Positions 19,095 to 29,146 are shown, counted from the stretch's first letter. The stretch: 64,000 nucleotides of DNA from Eubacterium sp. 14-2 (GCF_000403845.2 NZ_KE159567.1:938911-1002910), one strand, 5' to 3'. A program made the numbers and translations. Notes: a model not told the origin generated them from the letters alone.

Positions 19095-19928
19095 ATGAAA
19101 AAAGAATCAATCACAGTAAGATTTTTGTATAAAACACCCCCTGGACGCTTATGTCTGAAACTGCTGACACGTCCTTTTATATCCAGAACAGCCGGAAGAT
19201 TTCTGGATTCCAGGCTGTCCTGGTGGCTGGTTCCCCTGTTTATCAGAAAACATGGGATAGATATGAGCGAATATGAGAAAAAGTACCGTACATTCAATGA
19301 TTTTTTTACAAGAAAACGGTTTATGAAAGAGATAGATATTACGCCGGAACATCTGATCAGCCCCTGTGACGGCTGGCTGAGTGTGTATCCGGTCAGTGAG
19401 GAACAGACGTATCAGATTAAGCATATTGAGTATCGGCTGGAAGATCTTTTGAAAAGCCGGAAGCTGGCGAAACAGTTTTCCGGCGGAACCTGTCTGATTT
19501 TCCGGCTGACCCCGCAGAATTACCACCGCTACTGTTATGTCAGCGACGGTACGGTAACAAGAAACAGGGTAATTCCGGGAAAGCTCCACTGTGTGCGTCC
19601 CACAGCCTGCGAAGCCTTTCCTGTATTTGCGGAAAACAGCAGAGAATATGTCCAGATTCATACGCCCAAATTCGGGACTGTGATTCAAATGGAAATCGGG
19701 GCCATGATGGTGGGGAAAATTCACAATTACCCCAGAGAAGGAAAGGTATTTCAGGGGGAAGAAAAAGGATATTTTGAGTTCGGCGGTTCCACCATACTTC
19801 TGCTGCTGGAAAAAGACCGGCTGGAGGTAAAACCGGAGATTCTTAAAAACAGTTGCAGCGGGCTGGAAACAGAAATCCGTCTGGGCGAGCTGGCAGGGGT
19901 CTGTCCCGTAACGGAGGTGGAACTATGA
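19095..19928 (+). CDS. psd: Phosphatidylserine decarboxylase proenzyme
   Basis: 277 residues. Typical type-II/clostridial PSD: DFFTRK near residue 73, PCDGWLSVY, HRYCYVSDG, and the self-cleavage motif GGST (in FEFGGSTILLLLE) where serine becomes the pyruvoyl group. It makes phosphatidylethanolamine from phosphatidylserine at the membrane. No pss gene is adjacent. Its stop overlaps the start of a truncated acetyltransferase gene. Confidence 0.94.
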   Translation: MKKESITVRFLYKTPPGRLCLKLLTRPFISRTAGRFLDSRLSWWLVPLFIRKHGIDMSEYEKKYRTFNDFFTRKRFMKEIDITPEHLISPCDGWLSVYPVSEEQTYQIKHIEYRLEDLLKSRKLAKQFSGGTCLIFRLTPQNYHRYCYVSDGTVTRNRVIPGKLHCVRPTACEAFPVFAENSREYVQIHTPKFGTVIQMEIGAMMVGKIHNYPREGKVFQGEEKGYFEFGGSTILLLLEKDRLEVKPEILKNSCSGLETEIRLGELAGVCPVTEVEL

Positions 19929-20068
19929 ATGAGCTGGAAAAGTGTATGGCAGGGGAATATTATAACTGCCATGACAGGATTTTTCTGGATTTTAAAGCCA
20001 GGGCAAGGGAACTGCTGCAGGAATACAATACCCTTGCATATGAACAGAAAGATTCAGACAGAGGGTAG
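19925..20068 (+). pseudogene. Truncated maltose/galactoside O-acetyltransferase
   Basis: 47 codons beginning ATG 19925 with GGAGGTGG six bases upstream and overlapping the psd stop. The peptide (EKCMAGEYYNCHDRIFLD, then RARELLQEYNTL) matches the N-terminal 'Mac' domain of sugar O-acetyltransferases, but the left-handed beta-helix catalytic part is absent and a stop follows at once. It is best read as the 5' remnant of a gene once coupled to psd. The convergent AraC gene starts only seven bases beyond. Confidence 0.7.
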
Positions 20069-20074
20069 TTCCCA

Positions 20075-21295
20075 TTACGGCCCCTGTTCCCTTCCAGCCT
20101 GTTCCCGGTAAACTTTCGGTGTACATCCCGTCCGTTTTTTGAACATTCGACTGAAATAATATACATCCGGAACACCGCATTTTTCTGCAATGATCTTAAT
20201 GGGAAAATCCGTAGCCACCAGCAGTTTTTTGGCCAGCTCTACCCGCTGGCGGTTGACATAATCAGTCAGGGGAATCCCCACCTCCCGTTTAAACAGGGTG
20301 GACAGGTAGCTGGCATTTACATTCAGCAGTTCTGCCATGGCATTCAGACTCAGATCCAGGGTAAGATCAGTGCTGATCCAGGTCATGACCTTCCGGGTGA
20401 GCAGAGAGTAATCCCGGAGGGTATATTTGCGCACCATGCGGCAGTAATTGCGCACAAGCTGCAGTTGGATGGCGCTGCACTGGGCTTTGCTGGAAGACTG
20501 CTCAATCAGCTTCACATTCTGGTTGGAATGGGCGTCAATATGAATGGGATGAACGCCGGCCTGTTCGACAGTTTTGCGCAGCAGCGTATTAAAGGAAATG
20601 GCGTAATCCTTGCTGTCCCTGAGACTGCAGGGCAGCCGGTAAGGCAGATTACGTCCGGTCAGGCTGGATATAATGTTCAGTGCCCTGGTTTCATTGCCGC
20701 TGGCCACTGCGTCCAGAATCTGATTTTCAATTCCATATCGTTCTTCAATCATCCGGATATTCATCCGGGAATCTTCTGTATTACTGTAGTGGGCATAGGT
20801 TTCATACCAGCTGTCCATGTCATTAAAATCATTAAATATAATTTCGTACTGGTTTTCGCCAAAGAGATAATTTCCAAGAGTAAGAAAAATATTGTTGTAA
20901 ACAGTGGGAGAGGGAAAACAGGTCAGCCGCAGATAAAAGCCCTGCAGGACTGGCTGCTGTCTTTCCGGAATTTTCATTTTCCGGGACACCTCTTTCAGCC
21001 GGTCAGGAGGCATTTCCTCTAACAGCACAGGGCCGCAGATCATCAGTCCGGAACTGTCCGGAATGCGCAGAATGGTGTAAATGCAGTGCAGGGTGTCTTT
21101 CAGATAGTATATGGTATTTTCGTTCAGTTTATCCAGATAGCTGCGGATAAACTCATGGTCGTGATTTTCCAGAATAGTGGAACGAAGGCCGAAATCAAGC
21201 CAGGAATAGTCCTCGCAGGGCAGGGTGATACAGTGAACCGGAATGGTGTTATTTTTCAGTAAATCCTGCACAAAAGACAGCAATATCTGCTCCAT
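20075..21295 (-). CDS. AraC family transcriptional regulator
   Basis: About 406 residues from the ATG at 21295, which has AGAGG nine bases upstream; a TTG three codons earlier has no spacing. Two helix-turn-helix motifs lie in the last 100 residues (SLNAMAELLNVNASYLSTLF and PIKIIAEKCGVPDVYYFSRM). The large N-terminal region resembles the sensor part of clostridial AraC regulators, without a clear cupin. Divergent from the hexuronide operon, it is the only local candidate to control it, perhaps by sensing a glucuronide. Ligand unknown. Confidence 0.88.
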   Translation of the reverse strand: MEQILLSFVQDLLKNNTIPVHCITLPCEDYSWLDFGLRSTILENHDHEFIRSYLDKLNENTIYYLKDTLHCIYTILRIPDSSGLMICGPVLLEEMPPDRLKEVSRKMKIPERQQPVLQGFYLRLTCFPSPTVYNNIFLTLGNYLFGENQYEIIFNDFNDMDSWYETYAHYSNTEDSRMNIRMIEERYGIENQILDAVASGNETRALNIISSLTGRNLPYRLPCSLRDSKDYAISFNTLLRKTVEQAGVHPIHIDAHSNQNVKLIEQSSSKAQCSAIQLQLVRNYCRMVRKYTLRDYSLLTRKVMTWISTDLTLDLSLNAMAELLNVNASYLSTLFKREVGIPLTDYVNRQRVELAKKLLVATDFPIKIIAEKCGVPDVYYFSRMFKKRTGCTPKVYREQAGREQGP

Positions 21296-21603
21296 GATTT
21301 TCAACCTCTTTTCTCATTCATTTTTCCGGAACTTACCGGGACGCCGGCGTGTTTTTTCGAATTGTTATCCGTATAAATTTTATATATTTTTGCACATTTT
21401 TCAGGTGAAATCAACGCAACATAAAAATAATGCAAAAAATACCAAAAATCGTATCTCGTCAGAAAAAGTAAAGATAAGTAAGATGTATTCTGTACATAAA
21501 CGACAAAGAATGACAGAAAAATCCAGTATTAATTGTAAAAAGTAACGTATAAAAAAACGCCTCATCTGGAAAAATATTGTAGAAAATAAAAAGGAGGAAC
21601 CAT

Positions 21604-23877
21604 ATGCGAAACATGATCAATCTGAATGGGGAGTGGAAATTTTCAAAAGAAAACAAAAAACTCCCGGAAGTGATGCCGGAAGGATGGGAATCAGTGGAGC
21701 TACCCCACACCTGGAATGCTGTGGACGGTCATGACGGAAACGGCAGTTACGACAGAGGATGCTACTGGTATGCCAGAACCTTTGAGACACCCAGGCAGCC
21801 TCTGAAAGGAGGGCGTATTTTCCTTGAAATTCTGGCGGCAGGACAGCAGGCCACCGTGTATGTGAATGGGAAGGGGGAATATTATCACGAAGGAGGCTAC
21901 TCCATCTTCCGGGCGGATATCACAGACGCCTGCAAAGAAGAAGGGGAAAATCTGCTGACCATAGCCTGCAGCAATGAAAATAAAAGCAGCGTCTATCCTC
22001 AGTCTGCGGATTTTACTTTTTACGGAGGCCTTTACCGGGGCGTAAATTTAATCAGTGTGCCAGAGGCTCATTTTGACCTGGAGCATTGGGGCAGCAGCGG
22101 ATTTATGGTGACTCCCAGGCCGGATGGCAGAGGAGGAGCGGAATTTAAGCTGGAATCCTGGCCGGTGAACGTGGATGAGAATTTCACAGTTCAGTACAGT
22201 ATCAGGGATGCGCAGGGCAGAGAAGTGGCAAACGCAGTGCGTCCCGCAGACAGCACGGAAGTAAAAATTTATGTACCGGATGTAACCCTGTGGGACTGCG
22301 GCAATCCATATCTGTATACTGTAACAGCCACTCTGCAGAGGCGCAACGAAGCATATGATGAGGTGGCTGTACGGGCAGGCGTTCGCAGCTTTTCCTGCGA
22401 TCCGGATAAGGGATTTATCTTAAACGGAATACCCACTCCTCTGCGGGGTGTCAGCCGCCATCAGGATATGCTTTATAAGGGAAATGCTCTGACCAGAGAA
22501 GACCATTACAACGACGCTTGCATGATAAAAGAACTGGGCGCCAACACCATTCGGCTGGCCCATTATCAGCATTCACAGGACTTTTATGACGCCTGTGACG
22601 AACTTGGATTTGTGGTATGGGCGGAAATTCCCTTTATCAGCGTAATGAACGAAGACCCGGCGGCTCACCAGAACTGTATTACTCAGTTAAAGGAACTGGT
22701 GCTTCAGAATTACAATCATCCCAGTATCTGTTTCTGGGGCATTTCCAATGAGATTTTAATTGGGGGCATTTCGGAGCAGCTGTTGGAAAATCACAAAGAA
22801 CTGAATGAATTGTGCAAACGGATGGATCCCACAAGGCTTACCACCATTGCCCATGTGTCCATGACGCCCACGGACAGCCCGGTACACGGGATTACGGATG
22901 TAGAAAGCTATAATCACTATTTTGGCTGGTACGGCGGGAAGATGGAGGACAACGGACCCTGGTTTGACAGGTTTCATGAAGAACATCCGGAAATTTCCAT
23001 GGGCGTTTCCGAGTATGGCTGCGAGGGAATTGTCACTTATCATGGGCCTGAGCCGGCCTGCAAGGACTACAGCGAGGAATATCAGGCTCTTTATCATGAA
23101 CATATGGCAAAAGTGCTGGATGAACGGCCCTGGCTCTGGTCCAGCCATGTATGGAATATGTTTGATTTCGGGTGTGCAGCCAGAAATGAAGGAGGCGTGG
23201 CAGGAAGGAACAACAAGGGCCTTGTGACCATGGACCGGAAAACCAGAAAGGACAGCTATTATATTTATAAGGCATACTGGAGTCAGGAACCCATGGTTCA
23301 TCTCTGCGGCAGGCGGTATGCACAGCGGGCGGGAGAAACCACGGAAATCCGGGTGTATTCCAATCAGCCGGTGGTTTCGCTGTTTGTAAACGGAGAGCTG
23401 GAAAGTGTAAAAAGTGCGGAAAAAGTATTTGTTTTTACCGTTGCATTAAAAGAAGGTTTCAACACTATTCTGGCTTCGGCAGGGCACTGCAGAGACAGCA
23501 TGACCATTGAGAAGGTGGAAAAAGAGCCGGAAATCTATGTGCTGCCGGAGGTAAATGAGCGGGCAGAAGGGGTGGCAAACTGGTTTAAGCTGGTGGGAGA
23601 TCTGGATTTGAAAGCGCCCATGGAATTTCCGGAAGGAAAATATAATGTGCGCTGCACCATGGAAGAAATAGCAAAATCCCCGAAAGCCATGGAAATTACT
23701 TCCAGGGCCATCAAACTGGCCACAAACTTTGACCTTGCTCCGGGTGTGGGCATGTGGGACATGATGAAATCCATGAAGCCGGAAGATATGGCCAATATGG
23801 CAGGCTCCATGATGCCGGAGGGATTTGTGGAAAGCCTGAATGCCCAGTTGATTCAGATTGACCGGGAACAGGCATAA
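21604..23877 (+). CDS. GH2 glycosidase, probable beta-hexuronidase
   Basis: 757 residues. GH2 layout: jelly-roll domain (1-150), Ig-like domain (155-265), TIM barrel (265-560), then C-terminal additions. Acid/base E383 lies in WGISNEIL and nucleophile E470 in MGVSEYG. N536 and K538 form an NxK motif (RNNKGL) which in beta-glucuronidases binds the sugar carboxylate, but beta-galactosidases of this subgroup can show a similar string, so it is only supportive. The operon downstream degrades glucuronate, which favours a glucuronidase; a galacturonidase is possible. The last ~100 residues include a Met-rich stretch (MWDMMKSMKPEDMANMAG) of unknown role. No signal peptide: intracellular. Confidence 0.85.
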   Translation: MRNMINLNGEWKFSKENKKLPEVMPEGWESVELPHTWNAVDGHDGNGSYDRGCYWYARTFETPRQPLKGGRIFLEILAAGQQATVYVNGKGEYYHEGGYSIFRADITDACKEEGENLLTIACSNENKSSVYPQSADFTFYGGLYRGVNLISVPEAHFDLEHWGSSGFMVTPRPDGRGGAEFKLESWPVNVDENFTVQYSIRDAQGREVANAVRPADSTEVKIYVPDVTLWDCGNPYLYTVTATLQRRNEAYDEVAVRAGVRSFSCDPDKGFILNGIPTPLRGVSRHQDMLYKGNALTREDHYNDACMIKELGANTIRLAHYQHSQDFYDACDELGFVVWAEIPFISVMNEDPAAHQNCITQLKELVLQNYNHPSICFWGISNEILIGGISEQLLENHKELNELCKRMDPTRLTTIAHVSMTPTDSPVHGITDVESYNHYFGWYGGKMEDNGPWFDRFHEEHPEISMGVSEYGCEGIVTYHGPEPACKDYSEEYQALYHEHMAKVLDERPWLWSSHVWNMFDFGCAARNEGGVAGRNNKGLVTMDRKTRKDSYYIYKAYWSQEPMVHLCGRRYAQRAGETTEIRVYSNQPVVSLFVNGELESVKSAEKVFVFTVALKEGFNTILASAGHCRDSMTIEKVEKEPEIYVLPEVNERAEGVANWFKLVGDLDLKAPMEFPEGKYNVRCTMEEIAKSPKAMEITSRAIKLATNFDLAPGVGMWDMMKSMKPEDMANMAGSMMPEGFVESLNAQLIQIDREQA

Positions 23878-23940
23878 ATCACAGAAAAACGGCAGATACT
23901 GTTTAAGTATTGCAAAATCTTAGAAAAGAGAGGGAATACT

Positions 23941-25332
23941 ATGGGAACAAATTCTGAAACTTCCGTCCGGCCTTTTGGTATGAAGGACAAAATCGGATAT
24001 ATGTTTGGTGATTTCGGAAATGATTTTACGTTTATTTTATCTTCCAGCTTTATGCTGAAATTTTACACGGATGTTATGGGCATCAGCGCCGGCCTTGTGG
24101 GCGGGCTGATGATGGCGGCCCGGTTTATAGATGCATTTACTGACGTAACCATGGGACAGATTGTAGACCGTTCCAGACCCACCAAAGACGGAAAATTCCG
24201 TCCCTGGATAAAACGGATGTGCGGTCCGGTGGCGATTGCCTCATTTTTGATTTATCTGTCGTCTTTTGCGGATATGGCGTATGGTTTTCGGGTGTTCTGG
24301 ATGGTTGTCACCTACATACTGTGGGGATCCATCTTTTACACCGCAGTGAATATTCCCTATGGTTCCATGGCTTCCGCCATATCCTCAGACCCGAAACACC
24401 GGGCAGAGCTGTCCACCTGGAGAACCATTGGAGCTACTCTGGCAGGACTGGTTATCGGTGTGGGTACGCCGCTGTTTGCATTTGAGACAGTAAAAGGAAA
24501 CACGGTTCTTTCCGGTCCCCGTATGACCGTAATTGCAGGAGTATTCAGTGTACTGGCTGTTATCTGCTACCTGCTCTGTTTTAAACTGGTACGGGAACGG
24601 GTAGATGTGCCGGCCAACAATCAGAAGCTGGAAATCGGAAAGCTGTTGAAAAGTCTGGTAACCAATCAGTCTCTGCTGGGTATTATTGCAGCTGCCATCG
24701 CCCTGCTTCTGGCCCAGCTTACCATGCAGGGAATGGCGGGATTTGTATTTCCCAATTTCTACGGAAGCCCCCAGGCACAGTCAGCCTCCACTCTGGCAGG
24801 CTCCATTGCAGTGCTGGCGATCTGTGCGCCGCTGGCTGTAAAGTTTTCCACCCGGTTTGGAAAAAAGGAACTTTCTGTTGTATCCTGCCTGATTTCCGCA
24901 GCGGTGTTTATAATCTGTTTTTTTGTGCATCCGGCAAATCCTTTCGTATATGTGGCATTTTTTACAGCAGCATTTGTGGGAATGGGATTTTTTAATACCA
25001 TAATCTGGGCCATGATTACGGATGTTATCGACGATGCGGAAGTGAAAAACCATGTCAGGGAAGACGGGACGATTTACGCGGTGTACTCCTTTGCCAGAAA
25101 AGTGGGACAGGCTCTTTCTTCCGGTCTGACCGGCGTGCTTCTTTCCCTGATTGGTTATACTAAGGCCACAGCCTTTGATCCGGATGTGACGGAAGGCATT
25201 TTCAAAATGTCCTGTATTGCTCCGGCTGTGGGGTTTGTGCTGGTTGCTTTCTGTCTGTGGTTTATCTATCCGCTGAATAAAAGACGGGTGGAGGAAAACG
25301 TGGCAGAGCTGGCCCGCCGCCATGGCAAATAA
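23941..25332 (+). CDS. GPH-family glycoside/hexuronide:cation symporter
   Basis: 463 residues, about 12 membrane helices. The N-terminal pattern GDFGNDFTFILSSSFMLKFY and the cytosolic loop VDRSRPTKDGKFRPWI are typical of the MelB/GusB (GPH) family. It likely brings in the glycoside cut by the flanking GH2 and GH3 enzymes, driven by Na+ or H+. It lies 63 bases after the GH2 gene. Confidence 0.9.
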   Translation: MGTNSETSVRPFGMKDKIGYMFGDFGNDFTFILSSSFMLKFYTDVMGISAGLVGGLMMAARFIDAFTDVTMGQIVDRSRPTKDGKFRPWIKRMCGPVAIASFLIYLSSFADMAYGFRVFWMVVTYILWGSIFYTAVNIPYGSMASAISSDPKHRAELSTWRTIGATLAGLVIGVGTPLFAFETVKGNTVLSGPRMTVIAGVFSVLAVICYLLCFKLVRERVDVPANNQKLEIGKLLKSLVTNQSLLGIIAAAIALLLAQLTMQGMAGFVFPNFYGSPQAQSASTLAGSIAVLAICAPLAVKFSTRFGKKELSVVSCLISAAVFIICFFVHPANPFVYVAFFTAAFVGMGFFNTIIWAMITDVIDDAEVKNHVREDGTIYAVYSFARKVGQALSSGLTGVLLSLIGYTKATAFDPDVTEGIFKMSCIAPAVGFVLVAFCLWFIYPLNKRRVEENVAELARRHGK

Positions 25333-25417
25333 GCAAAACCGTAACAGTAAAAGGTCCGGTATATGAAAAAGAAGACCTGCGGCAGAAAAATGCCGGAAAT
25401 ATGCCGAAGGAGGGTTT

Positions 25418-26266
25418 ATGGAAGATAAATTTTCAGAATATGTAAAACGAAATGATTTCCTGGTCTGTGTGGACAGTGATGGCTGTGCCATGAATACCAT
25501 GGATATCAAGCATTTCCGGTGTTTTGGTCCGTGCATGGTGGCAGAGTGGGAACTTAATGCCTGGCAGGAGGAAATTCTGGCCCGCTGGAATGAAATCAAT
25601 CTATATACCATGACCAGGGGGATCAACCGTTTCAAAGGGCTGGCCAGAGCCCTGAGAGAGATACAGGAAAAATACTGTGAAATTGAAGAACTGGAGCGTC
25701 TGGAGCAATGGGTGAATGAAACTTCCGAGTTGTCCAATGAGGCTCTGGAACGTGAGATTGCCGGGGCAGACAGCGTCTGCCTCCGGAAAGCTCTTTCCTG
25801 GAGCCTTGCGGTAAACCGGTCCATAGAAGCCCTTGACGAAGCTGACAAACAGCCTTTTAAAGGCGTGAAAGCAGCTTTGAAAAAAGCGTATCAGGAGGCG
25901 GATATTGCTGTTGTCTCCAGTGCCAATCCGGAGGCGGTACAGAAAGAGTGGGAGATACACGGGCTTCTGGAATACACGGATGTGGTTCTGGCCCAGGATT
26001 CCGGCAGCAAGTCTTTCTGTATCAGCCAGCTTCTCAGACGGGGGTATCAGCCAGAGCATGTGCTGATGTGCGGAGATGCTCCGGGGGACCTTAAGGCGTC
26101 AGAAGAGAACGGAGTCTTTTTTTATCCCATTCTGGCAGGCCGGGAGGCTGAGAGCTGGGAAGAATTCCGGGAAACAGCGCTGAAGCATTTTCTGGAAGGT
26201 TCTTATGGCGGAGTGTATCAGCAGGAAAAAACGGAGCAGTTTCTTACAAGATTAAAGGAGGATTAA
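25418..26266 (+). CDS. HAD-superfamily hydrolase
   Basis: 282 residues. HAD motif I is DSDGC (Asp-x-Asp in VCVDSDGCAMNTM) and motif III/IV is MCGDAPGDLKASEENG. A large helical cap lies between (about 60-170). The small product sits inside the hexuronide operon, so a sugar-phosphate or a product-clearing phosphatase role is plausible but unproven. Ribosome site GAAGGAGGG, four bases before the next gene. Confidence 0.8.
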   Translation: MEDKFSEYVKRNDFLVCVDSDGCAMNTMDIKHFRCFGPCMVAEWELNAWQEEILARWNEINLYTMTRGINRFKGLARALREIQEKYCEIEELERLEQWVNETSELSNEALEREIAGADSVCLRKALSWSLAVNRSIEALDEADKQPFKGVKAALKKAYQEADIAVVSSANPEAVQKEWEIHGLLEYTDVVLAQDSGSKSFCISQLLRRGYQPEHVLMCGDAPGDLKASEENGVFFYPILAGREAESWEEFRETALKHFLEGSYGGVYQQEKTEQFLTRLKED

Positions 26267-26269
26267 CTT

Positions 26270-28042
26270 ATGGTGGATATGAAAGCAAAGCCATTTTACC
26301 TGTCAGAGGAAGACTGCAAATGGGTGGAGGACACCATTGCAGATATGACGGTGGACGAGAAAATCGGCCAGCTGTTTTTCAATATGGGGGCCAGCCGGGA
26401 GGAAGATTACCTGAAAATGACGGTAAGGGATTACCATATCGGCGGCATCCGGTACAATCCGGGAACTGCAGATGAAATTTATGAACAGAACCGGATTTTA
26501 CAGGAGAACAGCAAAATTCCCCTGATTATTGCCTGCAACACGGAAAATGGCGGAGACGGTGCCTGCACCGACGGAACCACCATCGGAAGTCAGACAAAAA
26601 TCGCCGCCACGGGAAATACGGAATATGCTTATCAGCTTGGATATATGTCCAACAGGGAGGCTGCCGCAGTGGGCTGCAACCTGTCTTTTGCACCGGTCAG
26701 TGATATTCTGTATAATTGGGAAAATCCGGTAATCGGCCTGCGCACTTACGGGAACGACCCCGGGCGGGTGGCTGAAATGACAGAAGCCTATATGGAAGGA
26801 GCCCATGCCAATCCGGGATTCTGCTGTGCAGCCAAGCATTTTCCGGGAGACGGGCTGGATTTCCGTGACCAGCATGTGGCCAACAGTGTGAATTCCATGA
26901 GCTGTAAAGAGTGGGACGAAACTTACGGCAAGGTGTATCAGAACCTGATTGACAACGGGTTAGAAGCCATTATGGCAGGACATATTATGCAGCCGGATTA
27001 TGCCCGGCATTTTAATCCGGGACTTACGGATGACGAGATGATGCCTGCCACCCTGTCTCCGGAACTGATTCAGGGACTTCTCAGGGGGAAACTGGGATTT
27101 AACGGTATGGTGCTGACAGACGCTTCCCATATGGTAGGCCTTACCTGCCGCATGAAGCGGAGCGACGTGCTTCCGGCTGCCATTGCCGCCGGTGTGGACA
27201 TGTTCCTGTTTTTCAATGAAATGGAGGAAGATTTTGCCAGTATGAAACAGGGGTATCTGGACGGACGCATTACGGAGGAACGCCTCAGCGACGCCCTTCA
27301 CCGGATACTGGCGCTGAAAGCCCATATGGGCCTGCACAGAAAAGGAAAAACGGAACTTATGCCTCCAAAAGAGAAGGTTCATGAAATTGTGGGCTGTGAG
27401 GCCCATAAGGAAATGCAGAAAGAGATTTCTGACAAAGCCATTACGCTGGTGAAATATAAGGACAAACATGTGCTGCCCGTCACGCCTCAGCGCTACAGAC
27501 GGATTATGATTGTCTATGTTAAGGGGCTGTCCGCACCGGGAATCGGAGCATTTTTTGCCGCAAAAAAATCTCCTGCGGAAGTATTGAAAGAAAAGCTGTG
27601 TGCTCAGGGTTTTGACGCCTTTCTCTATGAGAGTCCCATAGAGCAGATGCAGAAAAAAATGGAAGCCGGGGAAAAACCGGATATCAATATGTATTTTGCC
27701 GGAAAAACCCCCATTAAGGAGTTCCGGGAAAATCAGGATCTGATTATTACTCTGGTGGATATCCCAGGAGGATTCCAGCCCGTTGCCCGTCCTGCATTCG
27801 GCATGACAAAAGGCGGCGGAGAGATTCCCTGGTATGTGTTTGAACTTCCGGTGGTGGTTGTAGGCGTGCAGCATCCTTTTGTACTGGCCGATATTCCCCA
27901 GGCCCGTACTTATATCAATACCTATGACAGTAAAGATGCAACGCTGGATGCACTGGTGGCAAAGCTGATGGCAGGAGAAGAAGCATTTACCGGAACAGAT
28001 CCGGTGGATTCCTTCTGCGGGCTTTTTGATACACGGATTTGA
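26270..28042 (+). CDS. Glycoside hydrolase family 3 protein
   Basis: 590 residues. GH3 N-terminal barrel with the AAKHFPGDG segment (K189, H190) and the catalytic Asp likely D284 in LTDASHM, the position used by beta-N-acetylglucosaminidases/beta-glucosidases. A second domain follows to the end (380-590). It has no signal peptide, so it probably cuts imported substrate. Finding GH2 and GH3 enzymes together suggests a substrate with both a hexuronosyl and another beta-linked sugar. Confidence 0.85.
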   Translation: MVDMKAKPFYLSEEDCKWVEDTIADMTVDEKIGQLFFNMGASREEDYLKMTVRDYHIGGIRYNPGTADEIYEQNRILQENSKIPLIIACNTENGGDGACTDGTTIGSQTKIAATGNTEYAYQLGYMSNREAAAVGCNLSFAPVSDILYNWENPVIGLRTYGNDPGRVAEMTEAYMEGAHANPGFCCAAKHFPGDGLDFRDQHVANSVNSMSCKEWDETYGKVYQNLIDNGLEAIMAGHIMQPDYARHFNPGLTDDEMMPATLSPELIQGLLRGKLGFNGMVLTDASHMVGLTCRMKRSDVLPAAIAAGVDMFLFFNEMEEDFASMKQGYLDGRITEERLSDALHRILALKAHMGLHRKGKTELMPPKEKVHEIVGCEAHKEMQKEISDKAITLVKYKDKHVLPVTPQRYRRIMIVYVKGLSAPGIGAFFAAKKSPAEVLKEKLCAQGFDAFLYESPIEQMQKKMEAGEKPDINMYFAGKTPIKEFRENQDLIITLVDIPGGFQPVARPAFGMTKGGGEIPWYVFELPVVVVGVQHPFVLADIPQARTYINTYDSKDATLDALVAKLMAGEEAFTGTDPVDSFCGLFDTRI

Positions 28043-28060
28043 CGGAAAAGGAGGGATATT

Positions 28061-29131
28061 ATGCAGATGACATTTCGCTGGTACGGCGAGGGGAATGACA
28101 GCATTACCCAGGAACAGATTAAGCAGATTCCCGGTGTAACCGGTCTGGTGTGGGCATTGCATGACAAGGCGGCAGGAGAAGTATGGGAAGTGGATGAAAT
28201 TGAGAAAATGCGCCGGCAGATCGAAGGGCATGGTTTTAATATGGATGTGGTGGAAAGTGTAAATGTCCACGACGACATCAAAATCGGCCGGCCTTCCCGT
28301 GACCGGTATATAGAAAACTATAAGCAGACACTGCGCAACCTCTCCAGATTCGGGGTGAAAGTGGTGACCTATAATTTCATGCCGATTTTTGACTGGACCA
28401 GAACGGATCTGTTCCATCCCATGGAGGATGGTTCCACAGCGCTGTTCTATGAAAAGGCTAAAATTCAGGAAGACTACAGAGAAATGGCGGACTATATTCT
28501 GAAAAACCTTCATGGTATGACTTTTCCCGGATGGGAACCGGAGCGCATGGCCAGACTGGATGAACTGTTTGAAGCCTACCGCCCGGTTACCAAAGAAAAA
28601 CTCTGGGAAAATCTGAAGTATTTTCTGGAAGCTATTATGCCCACCTGTCACGAGACAGGCATAAAAATGGCTGTCCATCAGGATGATCCTCCCTGGGATA
28701 TTTTCGGCCTTCCCAGACTGCTGGTGGATAAGGAATCCATCGGGCGTCTGCTGTCCATGGTAGACGATGACCATAACTGCCTGTGCCTGTGCTCCGGCTC
28801 CCTGGGAGCAAATCAGGAGAACGATGTACCGGATATTATCCGTACCTACTGTGACAGAATTGCATTTGCCCATATCCGCAATGTGAAGCATTTTCCAAAC
28901 GGAGATTTCACAGAGGCTTCCCACCGGGACTGTGACGGAGATGTGGGGATTCTGGAAATTATGCGGGCTTATCATGACTGCGGGTATGAAGGATATATCC
29001 GTCCCGACCATGGACGCCATATCTGGGGCGAGCAGTGCCGGCCGGGATACGGTCTGTACGACAGAGCTCTGGGCATTATGTATATGTGGGGCTGCTGGGA
29101 TATGTTGGAGCGGGAAGCCGGTAACAGTTAG
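28061..29131 (+). CDS. uxuA: Mannonate dehydratase
   Basis: 356 residues, family-typical. It opens MQMTFRWYGEGNDSITQEQI and has the conserved HQDDPPWDIFGLPRL segment. It turns D-mannonate into 2-keto-3-deoxygluconate. Good AAGGAGG site, 18 bases after the GH3 stop. Its substrate is supplied by the SDR reductase and its product goes to KDG kinase in the same operon. Confidence 0.97.
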   Translation: MQMTFRWYGEGNDSITQEQIKQIPGVTGLVWALHDKAAGEVWEVDEIEKMRRQIEGHGFNMDVVESVNVHDDIKIGRPSRDRYIENYKQTLRNLSRFGVKVVTYNFMPIFDWTRTDLFHPMEDGSTALFYEKAKIQEDYREMADYILKNLHGMTFPGWEPERMARLDELFEAYRPVTKEKLWENLKYFLEAIMPTCHETGIKMAVHQDDPPWDIFGLPRLLVDKESIGRLLSMVDDDHNCLCLCSGSLGANQENDVPDIIRTYCDRIAFAHIRNVKHFPNGDFTEASHRDCDGDVGILEIMRAYHDCGYEGYIRPDHGRHIWGEQCRPGYGLYDRALGIMYMWGCWDMLEREAGNS

Positions 29132-29146
29132 AAGGAGAGAACCGAT

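Noticed and set aside
26960-29020. 686-codon minus-strand open frame antisense to the GH3 and uxuA genes
   Set aside because: Both sense genes have clear family motifs and ribosome sites; the antisense frame has none and follows from codon bias.
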